Shown here: positions 25,613 to 35,477 of the stretch, piece by piece | How the letters are laid out: the number at the start of each line of letters is the position of its first letter | How positions within the stretch are numbered: position 1 is the stretch's first letter | Assembly: GCF_003253705.1 (NCBI RefSeq) | Contig: NZ_QKYU01000006.1 | Location: 108,153-172,152, forward strand | Reading direction: 5' to 3' | From: Humitalea rosea | GTDB taxonomy: Bacteria > Pseudomonadota > Alphaproteobacteria > Acetobacterales > Acetobacteraceae | DNA length: 64,000 bases | Notes under the pieces: model-generated | Seen by the model: only the letters and a program-made list of their open reading frames with translations | The model's database searches: none | What the model was told of the DNA's origin: nothing | Position numbers and translations under genes: made by a program

Positions 25613-26416
25613 TCAGCCCTCCCAGCCGGTGATCCCCAGCCAGGCGGCTGCCAGCCGCGCCTGCCCCTCATGCATCGCGCGGCCGGTGACCGTGGCGCAG
25701 CCCGCCGCGCGCGCCGCCAGGACCAGTGGCGTGACTTCGGGGTTCGGGATCACATCCGCCACCACCTGCCCGGCACGCAGCGCCGCAGGGTCCAGCGGCA
25801 GGGGGTCGCCCGGCCGCAGGCCGAGCGGGGTCGCGTTCACCACGATCCCGAACCCCGCCGGATCGGGCGGCCCCACCGCCACCTGCAAGGCGGGATATGC
25901 GGCCCGCAGCGCCACCACCAACGCCTCCGCGCGGTCCCGCGCCGTGTCGTGCAGCACGAGCCGCCCGGCGCCGGCCCGGGCGAGCGCATAGGCAATGGCG
26001 CGGCCTGCGGCGCCGCAGCCGATTTGCAGGATTGACGCGCCGGCCGGCGCATGGCCCGCGCGCTCCAGCCCGTCGCGAAAACCTTCCCCGTCGAACATCT
26101 CGCCCTCCCACCCGCCTTCGGCACGGCGGCGCACCGTGTTCACGGTTCCGGTCGCGCGGGCGGTCGGGCCGAGGGCATCGAGCAAGGGCAGGATGGCCGT
26201 CTTGTGCGGCATGGTGACGACCAGCCCGTCGAGGTTGTCAAAGAGGGCCAGCCCGCGCCAGGCCTCGGCCAGGCCGCCTTCGGGCACCGCGATGGGGATC
26301 AAGACGGCGTCCCGCCCCAGCCGCGCGAAGGCCGCATTGAACAGCGCCGGCGAGCGCAGCGGCGCCACCGGATCGCCGATGATGCCGAACAGCCGTGTCG
26401 TGCCGGTGATCGTCAT
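25613..26416 (-). CDS. Shikimate dehydrogenase-like oxidoreductase (AroE family, atypical substrate site)
   Basis: A 267-residue AroE-fold protein. LVVTMPHKTAI carries the catalytic Lys72. ATGTVNTVRR, FDGEGFRDGLE and the nucleotide loop LQIGCGAAGRAIA follow. The N-terminal substrate motif of shikimate dehydrogenases has two serines (SxS-P); here it reads VAPLRSPALFNAAF, so the first serine is replaced. That argues for a substrate other than shikimate, or for a quinate-type enzyme. The ATG at 26416 overlaps the stop of the Gfo/Idh/MocA gene (ATGA), which implies coupled synthesis of two dehydrogenases. Confidence 0.85.
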   Translation of the reverse strand: MTITGTTRLFGIIGDPVAPLRSPALFNAAFARLGRDAVLIPIAVPEGGLAEAWRGLALFDNLDGLVVTMPHKTAILPLLDALGPTARATGTVNTVRRRAEGGWEGEMFDGEGFRDGLERAGHAPAGASILQIGCGAAGRAIAYALARAGAGRLVLHDTARDRAEALVVALRAAYPALQVAVGPPDPAGFGIVVNATPLGLRPGDPLPLDPAALRAGQVVADVIPNPEVTPLVLAARAAGCATVTGRAMHEGQARLAAAWLGITGWEG

Positions 26417-27444
26417 CCGCGTCGCCCCGCATCGGCCAGCACGGCCTCGATCAGCCGCTGCACCGGCAGCGCCGAGCGCGCGCTGCATGATGGCGCGCGG
26501 CCGTTCTCGATGGCATCGAGCATCTCGGTGATCAGCGCGCGGTGCGGGCCATGGTCGAAGGCCATCGGATCGGCCCCGCCGCCGCCCGCGCCATCATCCC
26601 CGAATACCGCGGGGGCGCCGCCATCGATGCCGTGCAGTTCCAGCCGCTGCGCCGTCAGCACCGCCGAGCTGCGCGTGCCGGCGATCTCGATGCGCTCGGC
26701 AAACCCCGGCCGCGCCACGGAGGTCGCGTCGAGGACGCCGATCGCGCCATTCTCGAACCGCAGCGCGGCGGCGACCACATCCTCGGTATCGATCGCCCGT
26801 AGCGGCGAGGTCAGTGCGAAGCCCGCCGCATCCCGCACCGGCCCCATCAGATGCAGCAGCAGGTCCAGCGTATGGATCGCCTGGGTGAGCAGGACGCCAC
26901 CACCGTCGCGCGCCATGCTGCCGCGGCCGGGCTGCGCGAAATAGGCATCGTCGCGCCACCAGCGGATGCTGGCCGAGGCCGACAACGGCTGCCCCAGCGC
27001 CCCTGCCAGCATCGCCTCCTTGAGGCGCAGGCTGGCGGGGCGGAAACGGTGCTGGAGGCAAACGCCGCATCGCACGCCGGCGGCCTCCGCCAGCGCCACC
27101 AGCGCCTCACCACGCGCGACGGTGAGCTCCAGCGGCTTCTCGACGATCAGGTGCTTGCCGGCCGCGATGCACTCCTGCGCCACCGGCAGATGCGCGCCGG
27201 GTGGTGCGAGCACCAGCACCAGATCAAGGCCGGGCGCCGCCAGCAGCGCCGCCTGTTCCGCGAAGACCTTGGCGCCCCAACGGGCCGCAAAGGCCTCACG
27301 CCGCGCTGCCGACGGAGCATGGCCCCCGATCACCGCGGCCCGTCCGCTCGCTTCCAGGTCGCGCAACGCCAGCATATGTGGCGCCACCGCCATGCCGAGG
27401 CCGATTATCCCGACCCCGAAGGGTCGTCTCGCTTCGCTCTTCAC
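26413..27444 (-). CDS. Gfo/Idh/MocA-family oxidoreductase
   Basis: A 343-residue NAD(P)-dependent dehydrogenase. The Rossmann motif is VGIIGLGMAVAPHML. HLIVEKPLELT contains the EKP motif, with the lysine that contacts cofactor and substrate. GGGVLLTQAIHTLDLLLHLMG carries the family histidine; it is here split as GGGVLLTQAIHTL and DLLLHLMG. Such enzymes oxidise sugars, inositols and cyclic polyols. Start is a GTG at 27444 with GGGGGGCG upstream. Pairing with the AroE-like enzyme suggests cyclitol or hydroaromatic acid metabolism. It is divergent from the dipeptide-type binding protein gene. Confidence 0.88.
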   Translation of the reverse strand: MKSEARRPFGVGIIGLGMAVAPHMLALRDLEASGRAAVIGGHAPSAARREAFAARWGAKVFAEQAALLAAPGLDLVLVLAPPGAHLPVAQECIAAGKHLIVEKPLELTVARGEALVALAEAAGVRCGVCLQHRFRPASLRLKEAMLAGALGQPLSASASIRWWRDDAYFAQPGRGSMARDGGGVLLTQAIHTLDLLLHLMGPVRDAAGFALTSPLRAIDTEDVVAAALRFENGAIGVLDATSVARPGFAERIEIAGTRSSAVLTAQRLELHGIDGGAPAVFGDDGAGGGGADPMAFDHGPHRALITEMLDAIENGRAPSCSARSALPVQRLIEAVLADAGRRG

Positions 27445-27547
27445 AGCGCCCCCCGCAACGACCTATTGTTTTTGGCGCCCAGGCGGCAACGACCGTCCAA
27501 GCACAAGAACGATCCGGCAAACATCGGGCGACCAAGGGGAAATGTCC

Positions 27548-29161
27548 ATGACCGTCATCTCACTCTCAAGGCGCGACCTGGTCCGGCTGCTCGGCGCCTC
27601 GGCCGCGGCCCTGCCCATGCTGCGAGGCGGCCGCGCGTTGGCGCAGGCACGCGGGAGCACGCTGGTGATCGGGATCGACATTTCCGACACCATCACGCTC
27701 GATCCCGTGCGCCAGGCACAATACACGCCGCCGATGACACTGGCCGCCTGCTATGACAGCCTGCTGACGCTGAACGCGGATGACCTGATCAATCCCAAGC
27801 CGTCATTGGCGACGGCCTGGGCACGGCGACCCGGCGGAGATGGCTGGCGCTTCACCTTGCGGCAAGGCGTCCGCTTCGCCAGCGGTGCCACGATGACGGC
27901 CGAGGATGTAAAATTTTCCTTCGACCGCCTTATCAACATGCGTGAGCAGACGCAGCAATACATCAAGGCCGTCGATCGCGTGGAGGTGGTCGATGCGCAG
28001 ACGGTGGATTTCGTCCTCAGCGCGCCGGATGCGCCGATCCTGCCGATCCTTTGCAACCCCGGATGCTCGGTGCTGGAAAAGGCGGTGATGCTGCAGCACG
28101 GCGCGGTTCAGGGCGTGGCCGCCAAGGATACCGATCGCGCGACGGAATGGCTGAACGGCAATTCTGCCGGCACCGGTCCCTATCGCCTGGCGCGGTGGGA
28201 GCGCAATGGGCAGATCCAGCTCCTCGCCAATCCGCATCACTGGCGCGGCGCGCCGGCCTTCGATCGTGTCGTGATCCGGCATTTGTCCGATAGCGCGGCC
28301 CAGATCCTCGCTGTCCGGCGTGGCGATATCCATGCCGCCTTCAATCTGATACCGGAGCAGCTCGCGACCCTGCGCAGCGAGCCCAATGTTCGGATCGATC
28401 GTCTTCCAAGCCTCGACTTCGTGTACATGGCAGTCACGCAGAACGTCGAGGCGAATCCTGTGCTGGCGAAGAAGGAAGCACGCCATGCCATCGGCTATGC
28501 GATCGACTACGACGGCATTCTCGGCAGCCTGCTCGGCGGCGGCGCGGTGCGGCCGGCGCATTTCCTGCCGATCGGAGTGAATGGCAGCACGGAGCAGGTC
28601 GCGCGCGAGGTGGGGTTCCATCAGAATCTGGATATGGCACGCCAGAAGTTGCAAGCGGCCGGTGTGCCGGATGGCTTCGAGATGGAGATCGCTTACGGCA
28701 ACGCCGCCGTCGCCGGAATCTCCTATCAGGTGCTGGCCCAAAAACTGCAAGCGGACCTTGGCCGCGTCGGGATCCGTGTGCAGTTGAACCCGATGGACCA
28801 GGTGAACCTGCGCACAACCTATACGCAGGGCCGCCATGCCGGCGGTTTGCTGACGTTCTGGAACCCGCCTGCGGTCTCCAACGATCTGTGGGCCAGTGCA
28901 GTGGTGGAGCGCGTGGCGCGACGCGTCCATTGGCCGGTGCCGCCGGACATGACCGAGTTGGTGAAACGCGCCTCAGAGGAGCCGGATCTGGCCAAGGCGG
29001 CACTGCTCTGGATTGAGTGGCAGCGGAAGGTTGTTGACCAGGCCAACCACTTCATCCTGTTCCAGCCGATCTACCAGATCGCGGTCCGCAGCTCGGTGCG
29101 GGATTTCCCGCTGACGGCGGCGGGATGGCAGCTCGACATGGGGCAGGTGAAGCCGGCCTGA
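27548..29161 (+). CDS. ABC transporter substrate-binding protein, family 5 (dipeptide/nickel type)
   Basis: A 537-residue periplasmic binding protein with a twin-arginine-type signal (SLSRRDLVRLLGASAAAL, cleavage near RALA). Family-5 blocks are present: RFTLRQGVRFASGATMTAEDV, RLINMREQTQQYI, GTGPYRLARWERNG and ARHAIGYAIDYDGIL. Substrates of this family range from peptides to sugars, opines and nickel. AAGGGGAAA lies about eight bases before the ATG at 27548; an ATG at 27542 is too close to it. The permease genes of the same system begin at 30012, beyond an oppositely oriented crotonase gene. Confidence 0.93.
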   Translation: MTVISLSRRDLVRLLGASAAALPMLRGGRALAQARGSTLVIGIDISDTITLDPVRQAQYTPPMTLAACYDSLLTLNADDLINPKPSLATAWARRPGGDGWRFTLRQGVRFASGATMTAEDVKFSFDRLINMREQTQQYIKAVDRVEVVDAQTVDFVLSAPDAPILPILCNPGCSVLEKAVMLQHGAVQGVAAKDTDRATEWLNGNSAGTGPYRLARWERNGQIQLLANPHHWRGAPAFDRVVIRHLSDSAAQILAVRRGDIHAAFNLIPEQLATLRSEPNVRIDRLPSLDFVYMAVTQNVEANPVLAKKEARHAIGYAIDYDGILGSLLGGGAVRPAHFLPIGVNGSTEQVAREVGFHQNLDMARQKLQAAGVPDGFEMEIAYGNAAVAGISYQVLAQKLQADLGRVGIRVQLNPMDQVNLRTTYTQGRHAGGLLTFWNPPAVSNDLWASAVVERVARRVHWPVPPDMTELVKRASEEPDLAKAALLWIEWQRKVVDQANHFILFQPIYQIAVRSSVRDFPLTAAGWQLDMGQVKPA

Positions 29162-29163
29162 GC

Positions 29164-29931
29164 CTAGCGTTCGAAGGAGGCACCGCGCTTTTCGTTGAAG
29201 GCGCGGATGCCCTCCAGATGATCACCGGCGGAGAAGCACAGCACGTTCATCTCATTCTCATAGGCCAGGCCCGCGGAAAGCGGGGCCTCCATCGCCATGC
29301 GCATCGCCGCTTTCACCGACTGCACCGCTACCGGGCTGAGCGCCGCGAGCCGCCCGGCAAGGGCGCGTGCGCGTTCCAGCAACGCTGCCTGCGGCACAAT
29401 CTCCTCGACCAGGCCAAGATGCCGTGCCTCCGCCGCATCGATCGGATCGCCCAGCATCAGCAGGCGCGCGGCGCGGGCCTGGCCGATCATGCGTGGCAGC
29501 ATCTGCGATGCGCCGCCGCCGCCGACCCAGCCGCGCTGCACCTCGGGGAAGCCAAGCCGCATCGTCTCGGAGGCGACGCGCAGATCGGCGGAAAGCGCCA
29601 TCTCCGCACCGCCGCCCAGCGTCCATCCCTGCAAAGCCGCCACCACGGGTTTGCGGATGCCGCGGATCGCCGTGGCATATTCGACGCGGTTGCGGAAATG
29701 CCATGCGGAGGCATAGGCAGCGAGTGCATTGAGGTCGCTGCCAGCACAGAAGGCGCGTTCGCCGGCGCCGCGGATCAGCACCGCGCGTACCGCGTCATCG
29801 GCGTCGATCGCCGCGGCATGTTCCCAGATCTGCCGGGCCATGGCGGGGGTGACGGCGTTGTGTTTGGCGGGCCGGTCGAGCACCAGCTCCGCGACACCGT
29901 CGGTGACCGACATCCGCGCTTCACCGTCCAT
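29164..29931 (-). CDS. Enoyl-CoA hydratase/isomerase (crotonase) family, antisense within the ABC locus
   Basis: A 255-residue crotonase. GERAFCAGSDLNAL and GWTLGGGAEMALSADLRVA form the oxyanion hole. LGFPEVQRGWVGGGGAS retains the first catalytic glutamate but has glycine in place of the second, a pattern common in isomerases and specialised members. The ATG at 29931 follows GGAGGAGACG. The stop is two bases from the stop of the binding-protein gene, so the genes converge. It splits the transporter locus and is divergent from the permease genes, with 80 bases between. Confidence 0.88.
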   Translation of the reverse strand: MDGEARMSVTDGVAELVLDRPAKHNAVTPAMARQIWEHAAAIDADDAVRAVLIRGAGERAFCAGSDLNALAAYASAWHFRNRVEYATAIRGIRKPVVAALQGWTLGGGAEMALSADLRVASETMRLGFPEVQRGWVGGGGASQMLPRMIGQARAARLLMLGDPIDAAEARHLGLVEEIVPQAALLERARALAGRLAALSPVAVQSVKAAMRMAMEAPLSAGLAYENEMNVLCFSAGDHLEGIRAFNEKRGASFER

Positions 29932-30011
29932 TTGCGTCTCCTCCATTCCCCGCCTTGATTGTATCGATCCAGTAGGGGCAGGATAGATCAAAAGGGGGAG
30001 GTCCCATCCAG

Positions 30012-31022
30012 GTGTTGCGTTACATCGCGACCCGTCTCGCGGCCGCTGTGGTCATGGCGGTGCTGGCAAGCCTTGTGATCTTCCTTATCTCCGCGCTTGT
30101 GCCCGGCGATCCGGTGCTGGCGCAGCTTGGTGACATTGCGGCGTCCGACCCGGCGACGGTGCTGGAATGGCGGGCGAAATGGGGGCTCGATCTTCCGCTG
30201 TGGGAAAGATACGGCATCTTCCTGAACGGGTTGGCGCATGGGGATCTCGGCATCTCCATCGCGACGCGCCGACCGGTGTTGGAGGACATAGCGCAATACG
30301 CACCGGCGACATTGGAACTTGCCACCGTCTCGTTCCTGCTCGCGATCGGCGTCGGTATCCCGCTTGGTATCGCCGCGGCCGTCTGGCGCGATAGCTGGGT
30401 GGATTCCGCCGCACGCATCGTGTCGCTGCTCGGGGTTTCTTCGCCCACCTTCTGGCTCGCCTTCATCATGCTGGCGATCTTCTATGGCTGGCTCGGTTGG
30501 GCACCAGGGCCGGGGCGGATCGATCCCATCGCATTCCCGCCCGAGGGGCCGACCGGTCTGTTCCTGATCGACGCGGCTTTGGCTGGGGATTGGGAGGGTT
30601 GGCATGATGCCGCGGCGCATCTGGTGCTGCCGGCGGTGGTGCTGGCCGCCGCGACCATTGGCCTGATCACCCGCACCACGCGCGCCGCGATGCTCGACAG
30701 CCTTGGCCAGGATTACGTGCGCGTCGCGCGGGCCAAGGGGTTGCGGGCGCAGGTGATCGTGCTGCGGCACGCGCTGCCGAATGCGCTGGTGCCGGTCGTC
30801 ACCCTCGGCGGGCTCGCCTATGCAAATCTGTTGGCGGGCGCGGTGATGACGGAGACGGTGTTCTCCTGGCCCGGGCTCGGGCGGTATACGTTCCGTTCGG
30901 CGGCGGCACTCGATTTCCCCGCGATCATCGGCATCACCATGGTGGTTTCGGCGACTTATCTTCTGGTCAATTTGGCCGTGGATCTCTCCTACGCCGCGCT
31001 CGATCCACGGGTGCGCCGATGA
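30012..31022 (+). CDS. ABC transporter permease, DppB-type
   Basis: A 336-residue inner-membrane permease. It begins with the usual N-terminal helix (LRYIATRLAAAVVMAVLASL) and LVPGDPV. It contains the EAA-type cytoplasmic loop QDYVRVARAKGLRAQVIVLRH and a C-terminal region VMTETVFSWPGLGRY. Six transmembrane segments are expected. Start is a GTG at 30012 after GGGGGAGG. It overlaps the next permease gene by ATGA. It presumably works with the binding protein at 27548. Confidence 0.93.
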   Translation: MLRYIATRLAAAVVMAVLASLVIFLISALVPGDPVLAQLGDIAASDPATVLEWRAKWGLDLPLWERYGIFLNGLAHGDLGISIATRRPVLEDIAQYAPATLELATVSFLLAIGVGIPLGIAAAVWRDSWVDSAARIVSLLGVSSPTFWLAFIMLAIFYGWLGWAPGPGRIDPIAFPPEGPTGLFLIDAALAGDWEGWHDAAAHLVLPAVVLAAATIGLITRTTRAAMLDSLGQDYVRVARAKGLRAQVIVLRHALPNALVPVVTLGGLAYANLLAGAVMTETVFSWPGLGRYTFRSAAALDFPAIIGITMVVSATYLLVNLAVDLSYAALDPRVRR

Positions 31023-31885
31023 GTGCCACGCAGATCGTCCTCATGCCGGCACCGCGCCCGCGGTGGCGACGGCGTCTGCGGCGCTACGGCCCGGCCTGGG
31101 CGGGTTCGGCACTGGTGCTGCTGTGGCTGCTCGTGGCGCTCCTGGCGTCATGGATCTCGCCGTATCCACCCGATGCGCAGGACATCGTGCATCGGCTGGC
31201 GGAACCATCCGCGACGCATTGGCTCGGCACGGATGTGCTGGGGCGGGATGTGCTCTCACGACTTCTGCATGGCGCGCGGCTGTCGCTTCTCGCGGGGTTC
31301 ACGGTGGTGCTGCTGGGGGCCGCGATCGGCATCGCGGTGGGCGTCGTCGCTGCCTGGTCGCGCGGGTTGGTGGATGAGGCGCTGATGCGCTTCACCGACC
31401 TCGTCCTCTGCTTCCCGCCGATCATTCTGGCACTGGCCATCGCCGCCGCGCTGGGCATCGGCGCGACCAACACGATTCTCGCGATGCTTGTGGTGTGGTG
31501 GCCGAAGTTCGCGCGCCTCGCACGCGCTTTGGCTCTGGTGCAACGCAGCCAGGAATATGTCGAGGCCGCGACGGTGCTGGGGCTGCGCCCGATCCGTATC
31601 CTCGGCCGCCATATCCTGCCGAATACCTTTGGCCCGCTTGCGGTGCTGCTGACGTTGGATCTCGGCAATGCGATCCTCACCTTCGCCGGGCTCTCCTTCC
31701 TTGGGCTCGGCGTGGTGCCGCCGACACCGGAATGGGGTTCGATGGTCGCCGAGGGGCGCGAACTCGTCGAGCAATGGTGGGTCGCGACCTTTCCCGGCCT
31801 CGCGATCCTGACCGTCGTCGTCGGCTTCAACTTTCTGGGCGATGGGTTGCGCGACTGGCTCGATCCGAAGACGCGTTCCCGGTGA
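31019..31885 (+). CDS. ABC transporter permease, DppC-type
   Basis: A 288-residue permease. After a basic start (RPRWRRRLRRYGPAWAG) come the first helix, SPYPPDAQDI, HWLGTDVLGRDVLSRLLHGAR and LSLLAGFTVVLLGAAIGIAVG, all typical of DppC/OppC. The EAA loop reads EYVEAATVLGLRPIRILGRH. FLGLGVVPPTPEWGSMVAEG lies near the C-terminus. It overlaps the DppB-type gene by ATGA and the ATPase gene by TGATG, so all three are translationally coupled. Confidence 0.93.
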   Translation: MSATQIVLMPAPRPRWRRRLRRYGPAWAGSALVLLWLLVALLASWISPYPPDAQDIVHRLAEPSATHWLGTDVLGRDVLSRLLHGARLSLLAGFTVVLLGAAIGIAVGVVAAWSRGLVDEALMRFTDLVLCFPPIILALAIAAALGIGATNTILAMLVVWWPKFARLARALALVQRSQEYVEAATVLGLRPIRILGRHILPNTFGPLAVLLTLDLGNAILTFAGLSFLGLGVVPPTPEWGSMVAEGRELVEQWWVATFPGLAILTVVVGFNFLGDGLRDWLDPKTRSR

Positions 31886-33933
31886 TGGATATGGCCCAGC
31901 CTGAGCACGTCACGGCCGCAAGCACCCAGCCGGTGCTTGAGGTGGAGGATCTGCGCACCGTCTTCCTGACCGATGACGGCGCGGTGCGTGCGGTGGACGG
32001 GGTCTCCTTCACCGTTGGCCCCGGCGAGACGCTTGGCATCGTCGGCGAAAGCGGTTCGGGCAAAAGCGTGACCGCGCTCTCGCTGATGCGGCTGCTGGAG
32101 GAACCAGCGCGGATCATCGGCGGTAGCGTGCGCTTCCAGGGGCGCGATGTGCTGGCCATGCGTCCCGACGAGCTGCGCGGCTGGCGCGGCGATCGTGCCG
32201 CCATGGTGTTTCAGGACCCGATGACGGGGCTGAACCCGGTGCTGCGTATTCTGCGCCAGGTGACTGAGCATATGGTCTCCCATGGCCGCCAGAGCCCGGC
32301 GACGGCGCGGGTGCGCGCTGTGGAGCTGCTGCGCCGCATGGGCATCGCGGCGCCGGAACGCGCTGCCGCTTCCTTCCCGCATCAGTTCTCCGGTGGGATG
32401 CGGCAGCGTGTGATGCTCGCGATCGGGGTCGCCAATGATCCCGTGCTGCTGATCGCCGATGAGCCGACCACCGCGCTGGACGTGACGATCCAGGCGCAGA
32501 TCCTCGATTTGCTGCGTAGCCTCAATGAGGAGTTTGGCACCGCCATCGTGCTCATCTCGCATGATCTCGGCGTCATCGGCACCGTCTGCCGCCGCGTCGC
32601 CGTGATGTACGCCGGCGAGATCGTGGAGGAGGCGGCGACCGAGGCCGTGTTGACCGATCCGCGGCACCCCTATGCCTGGGCGCTCGTGAACGCGGTGCCA
32701 CGGCTTGATAGCCCAGCGGGCGCACGGCTGACCTCGATCGAGGGCGCGCCGCCCAATGCGCTGGACCCTCCACCCGGCTGCCGCTTCGCTCCGCGCTGCC
32801 CGTTCAAGATCGCGCGCTGCGACACGGATCATCCGCCGCTGATGGAGGTGGCACCCGGTCGCCGTGCCCGCTGCTGGGTCACCGCCGATGGCAGGCGCTT
32901 GCCCGCGCCACCCATCCCCGCCCAGGCCGCGCCGCGCAGTGCAGCGCCCGAGGAGCGCCCACTGCTGGAGGCTGAAGGCCTGGTCAAGCATTTCGCGGTC
33001 GGGCGCGACGGCTTCTTTGGGGCGTCGCGCATCGTGCATGCGGTGAATGGCGTCGATCTGCGCCTGCGTCGCGGCGAGGCGCTGGGGATCGTCGGCGAAA
33101 GCGGCTGCGGCAAATCCACGTTGGCGCGCCTGGTGACCCGGCTGCATGAACCGACCGCCGGCCGCATCCGCTTCGAAGGGCAGGATATCACCCATGCCAG
33201 CCCGGCCGAGATGCGGCCGCTACGCCCCCGCATGGGCATGGTGTTCCAGGACCCCTATGCCTCGCTCAACCCGCGCATGACGGTCGCGGATGCGCTGGCC
33301 GAGCCGCTGCTGGCGCATCGCCGCGCCGCGACGCGGGCGGAGGCGCGGGAACGCGTGCTGAAGCTGATGGCGACCGTCGGCCTCAAACCCGAATGGGCCA
33401 GCCGCTTCCCGCATGAGTTTTCAGGTGGGCAGCGGCAGCGCATTTCCATCGCGCGGTCCTTGGCCCTGCAGCCGGATCTGGTGGTGGCGGATGAACCGGT
33501 CTCGGCGCTGGATGTGAATGTCCAGGCGCAGGTGCTGAACCTGATGCTGGAACTGCGCGAACGGCTCGGACTGTCCTATCTCTTCATCGCGCATGATCTT
33601 GCTGTGGTGCGCGCCTTCTGCGACCGCGTCGCGGTGATGTATCTCGGCCGCATCGTGGAGCAGGGGCCGGCTCTCGACATTTTTGCGCAGCCGCTGCACC
33701 CCTATACGGTCGCGCTGACCTCAGCGGTTCCCGAAGCTGGGCGGGAGCGTGTGATCCTCGGGGGCGAGCCGCCCTCCACCCTGTCGCTGCCGACGGGCTG
33801 CGCGTTCCGTGGTCGCTGCCCGGTGGCAAGGCCAGCCTGCGAGGTGCCGCCGCCGCTCGCCGAGATCGCCCCCGGCCGCCTCGTCGCCTGCCATTTCCCC
33901 GGCTCCTTCTCTCGCCCAGGACATCTGTCATGA
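31885..33933 (+). CDS. Fused DppD-DppF ABC transporter ATPase
   Basis: A 682-residue protein with two complete ATPase modules. The first has Walker A GESGSGKS at 54-61 and signature FSGGMRQRV near 169. The second has GESGCGKST near 404-412 and FSGGQRQRI near 512. Each is followed by an oligopeptide/dipeptide C-terminal cysteine region ([28 protein letters not shown]). Separate DppD and DppF subunits are more common, but fused forms such as GsiA are known. It starts in TGATG with the DppC gene and its stop overlaps the CoA-transferase start by ATGA. Confidence 0.93.
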   Translation: MDMAQPEHVTAASTQPVLEVEDLRTVFLTDDGAVRAVDGVSFTVGPGETLGIVGESGSGKSVTALSLMRLLEEPARIIGGSVRFQGRDVLAMRPDELRGWRGDRAAMVFQDPMTGLNPVLRILRQVTEHMVSHGRQSPATARVRAVELLRRMGIAAPERAAASFPHQFSGGMRQRVMLAIGVANDPVLLIADEPTTALDVTIQAQILDLLRSLNEEFGTAIVLISHDLGVIGTVCRRVAVMYAGEIVEEAATEAVLTDPRHPYAWALVNAVPRLDSPAGARLTSIEGAPPNALDPPPGCRFAPRCPFKIARCDTDHPPLMEVAPGRRARCWVTADGRRLPAPPIPAQAAPRSAAPEERPLLEAEGLVKHFAVGRDGFFGASRIVHAVNGVDLRLRRGEALGIVGESGCGKSTLARLVTRLHEPTAGRIRFEGQDITHASPAEMRPLRPRMGMVFQDPYASLNPRMTVADALAEPLLAHRRAATRAEARERVLKLMATVGLKPEWASRFPHEFSGGQRQRISIARSLALQPDLVVADEPVSALDVNVQAQVLNLMLELRERLGLSYLFIAHDLAVVRAFCDRVAVMYLGRIVEQGPALDIFAQPLHPYTVALTSAVPEAGRERVILGGEPPSTLSLPTGCAFRGRCPVARPACEVPPPLAEIAPGRLVACHFPGSFSRPGHLS

Positions 33934-35477
33934 AATTCATCACGGCGACGGAAGCCGCTGCCCTGCTGCGTGACGGCGACACCTTGCTGATCGGTGGCTC
34001 GGGCGGCGGGCATGCGGTGCCCGAGGCGCTGCTCGCCGCGGTGGGAGCGCGCTTTCGAACATCCGGCGCGCCGCGGGGGCTGACCGCCGTGCACCCGGTC
34101 GGCCTTGGCGACGGCAAGACCCGCGGCGCCGGGCATCTGGCGCAGGAGGGGCTGCTGAAGCGCGCGGTCTCGGGCACCTTCGTCAATTCGCCGGGGATCG
34201 CGCGCCTCGCGCTCGACGAGAAGATCGAGGCCTATACGCTGCCGCAAGGCGCGATGTCGCAGTTGATGCGCGAGATGGCGGCGGGGCGCGCGGGGCTGCT
34301 GACGAAGATCGGCCTGCATACCTTCGTCGATCCGCGTCTCGGCGGTGGGCGGCAGAGCCGGTGCGCGACCGAGGATCTGGTCGAGCTGCAGTCCTTCCGT
34401 GGCGAGGACTATCTGTTCTACCGGCCCTTCGCCGTGGATGTCGCATTCCTGCGGGGCTCTGCGGCGGATGAGAATGGCAATATCTCGATGGAGCATGAAG
34501 CAGTCACGCTGGAAATGCTCTCGATGGCCCAGGCGGCCCGGCGTGCCGGCGGCATTGTCGTGGTGCAGGTCAAGCGCATCGTCCCCGCAGGAAGCCTGCA
34601 TCCGAAGATGGTCAAGATCCCCGGCATCCTGGTGGATGCGGTGGTGGTGGCGCCCGAACAGTGGCAGACCTTCGAGACCGAGAACAGCCCGGCCTATTCC
34701 GGCCATAGCCGCGTGGCACTTGAGGATATTCCCCGGCTGCCTCCAGGCCCGCGCCGGATCGTCGCCCGCCGCGGCGCGATGGAATTGTTTGAAGGGGCCA
34801 TCTGCAACCTCGGTTCCGGAATTTCCACAGGCATCGCCAATGTGGCGGCGGAAGAAGCGATCCTGCGCCGCATCTGCCTGACCAACGAGCAGGGCAACAT
34901 CGGCGGCGCGCCGGCGAGCGGGAATGAGGCCGGCGCCGCGCTCTCCCCCGATGCGCAGGTGGACCAACCCTACCAGTTCGACTTCTACGATGGCGGTGGG
35001 CTGGACCTCGCCTTCCTGTCCTTCGCCGAGTTCGATGCCGAGGGCAACGTCAACGTCTCGCGCTTCGGCGGCCGCATCGTGGGGCCGGGCGGCTTCATCA
35101 ATATCTCGCAAGGGGCCGGCTCCGTGGTCTTCGGCGGCAGTTTGAGCGCCAATGGCGCACCCAAGGCGGTCGCGAAGGTCGAGCAGGTGACCTTCTCCGG
35201 ATCCTACGCGCGCGAGCGTCATCAACGGGTGCTTTACGTCACCGAGCGGGCGGTGTTCCGGCTGGGCGCCGAGGGGCCTGAACTGATCGAGATCGCGCCT
35301 GGCGCCGATCTTGAAGCCGACGTGATCGCCGCCATGGGTTTTCGCCCTCGCGTTTCACCGGCGCTGCGGCGGATGGATGGGCGCCTCTTCGTCGATGGAC
35401 CGATGGGCCTGGCCGAAACCCTGGCCCCGCGCCCGCCACGCTCGGCCCTGGCGCGCTTTGCGGAGGCCGCGGAATGA
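33930..35477 (+). CDS. Acyl-CoA:carboxylate CoA-transferase, class I (YdiF/propionate CoA-transferase type)
   Basis: A 515-residue fused alpha-beta class I CoA-transferase. The N-terminal half begins LLRDGDTLLIGGSGGGHAVPE, and SGTFVNSPGIARLA and KIGLHTFVDPRLGGG follow. The catalytic glutamate is probably Glu320 in LTNEQGNIGGAP, where the glutamyl-CoA thioester forms. It would swap CoA between an acyl-CoA and a free acid. The gene is coupled by ATGA to the ABC ATPase upstream and to the MaoC-type hydratase downstream. Imported acid could thus be activated and hydrated by adjacent gene products. Confidence 0.9.
   Translation: MKFITATEAAALLRDGDTLLIGGSGGGHAVPEALLAAVGARFRTSGAPRGLTAVHPVGLGDGKTRGAGHLAQEGLLKRAVSGTFVNSPGIARLALDEKIEAYTLPQGAMSQLMREMAAGRAGLLTKIGLHTFVDPRLGGGRQSRCATEDLVELQSFRGEDYLFYRPFAVDVAFLRGSAADENGNISMEHEAVTLEMLSMAQAARRAGGIVVVQVKRIVPAGSLHPKMVKIPGILVDAVVVAPEQWQTFETENSPAYSGHSRVALEDIPRLPPGPRRIVARRGAMELFEGAICNLGSGISTGIANVAAEEAILRRICLTNEQGNIGGAPASGNEAGAALSPDAQVDQPYQFDFYDGGGLDLAFLSFAEFDAEGNVNVSRFGGRIVGPGGFINISQGAGSVVFGGSLSANGAPKAVAKVEQVTFSGSYARERHQRVLYVTERAVFRLGAEGPELIEIAPGADLEADVIAAMGFRPRVSPALRRMDGRLFVDGPMGLAETLAPRPPRSALARFAEAAE

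Noticed and set aside
31084..33195. 703-residue minus-strand open frame
   Set aside because: Antisense to the ABC permease and ATPase genes, whose motifs are complete.
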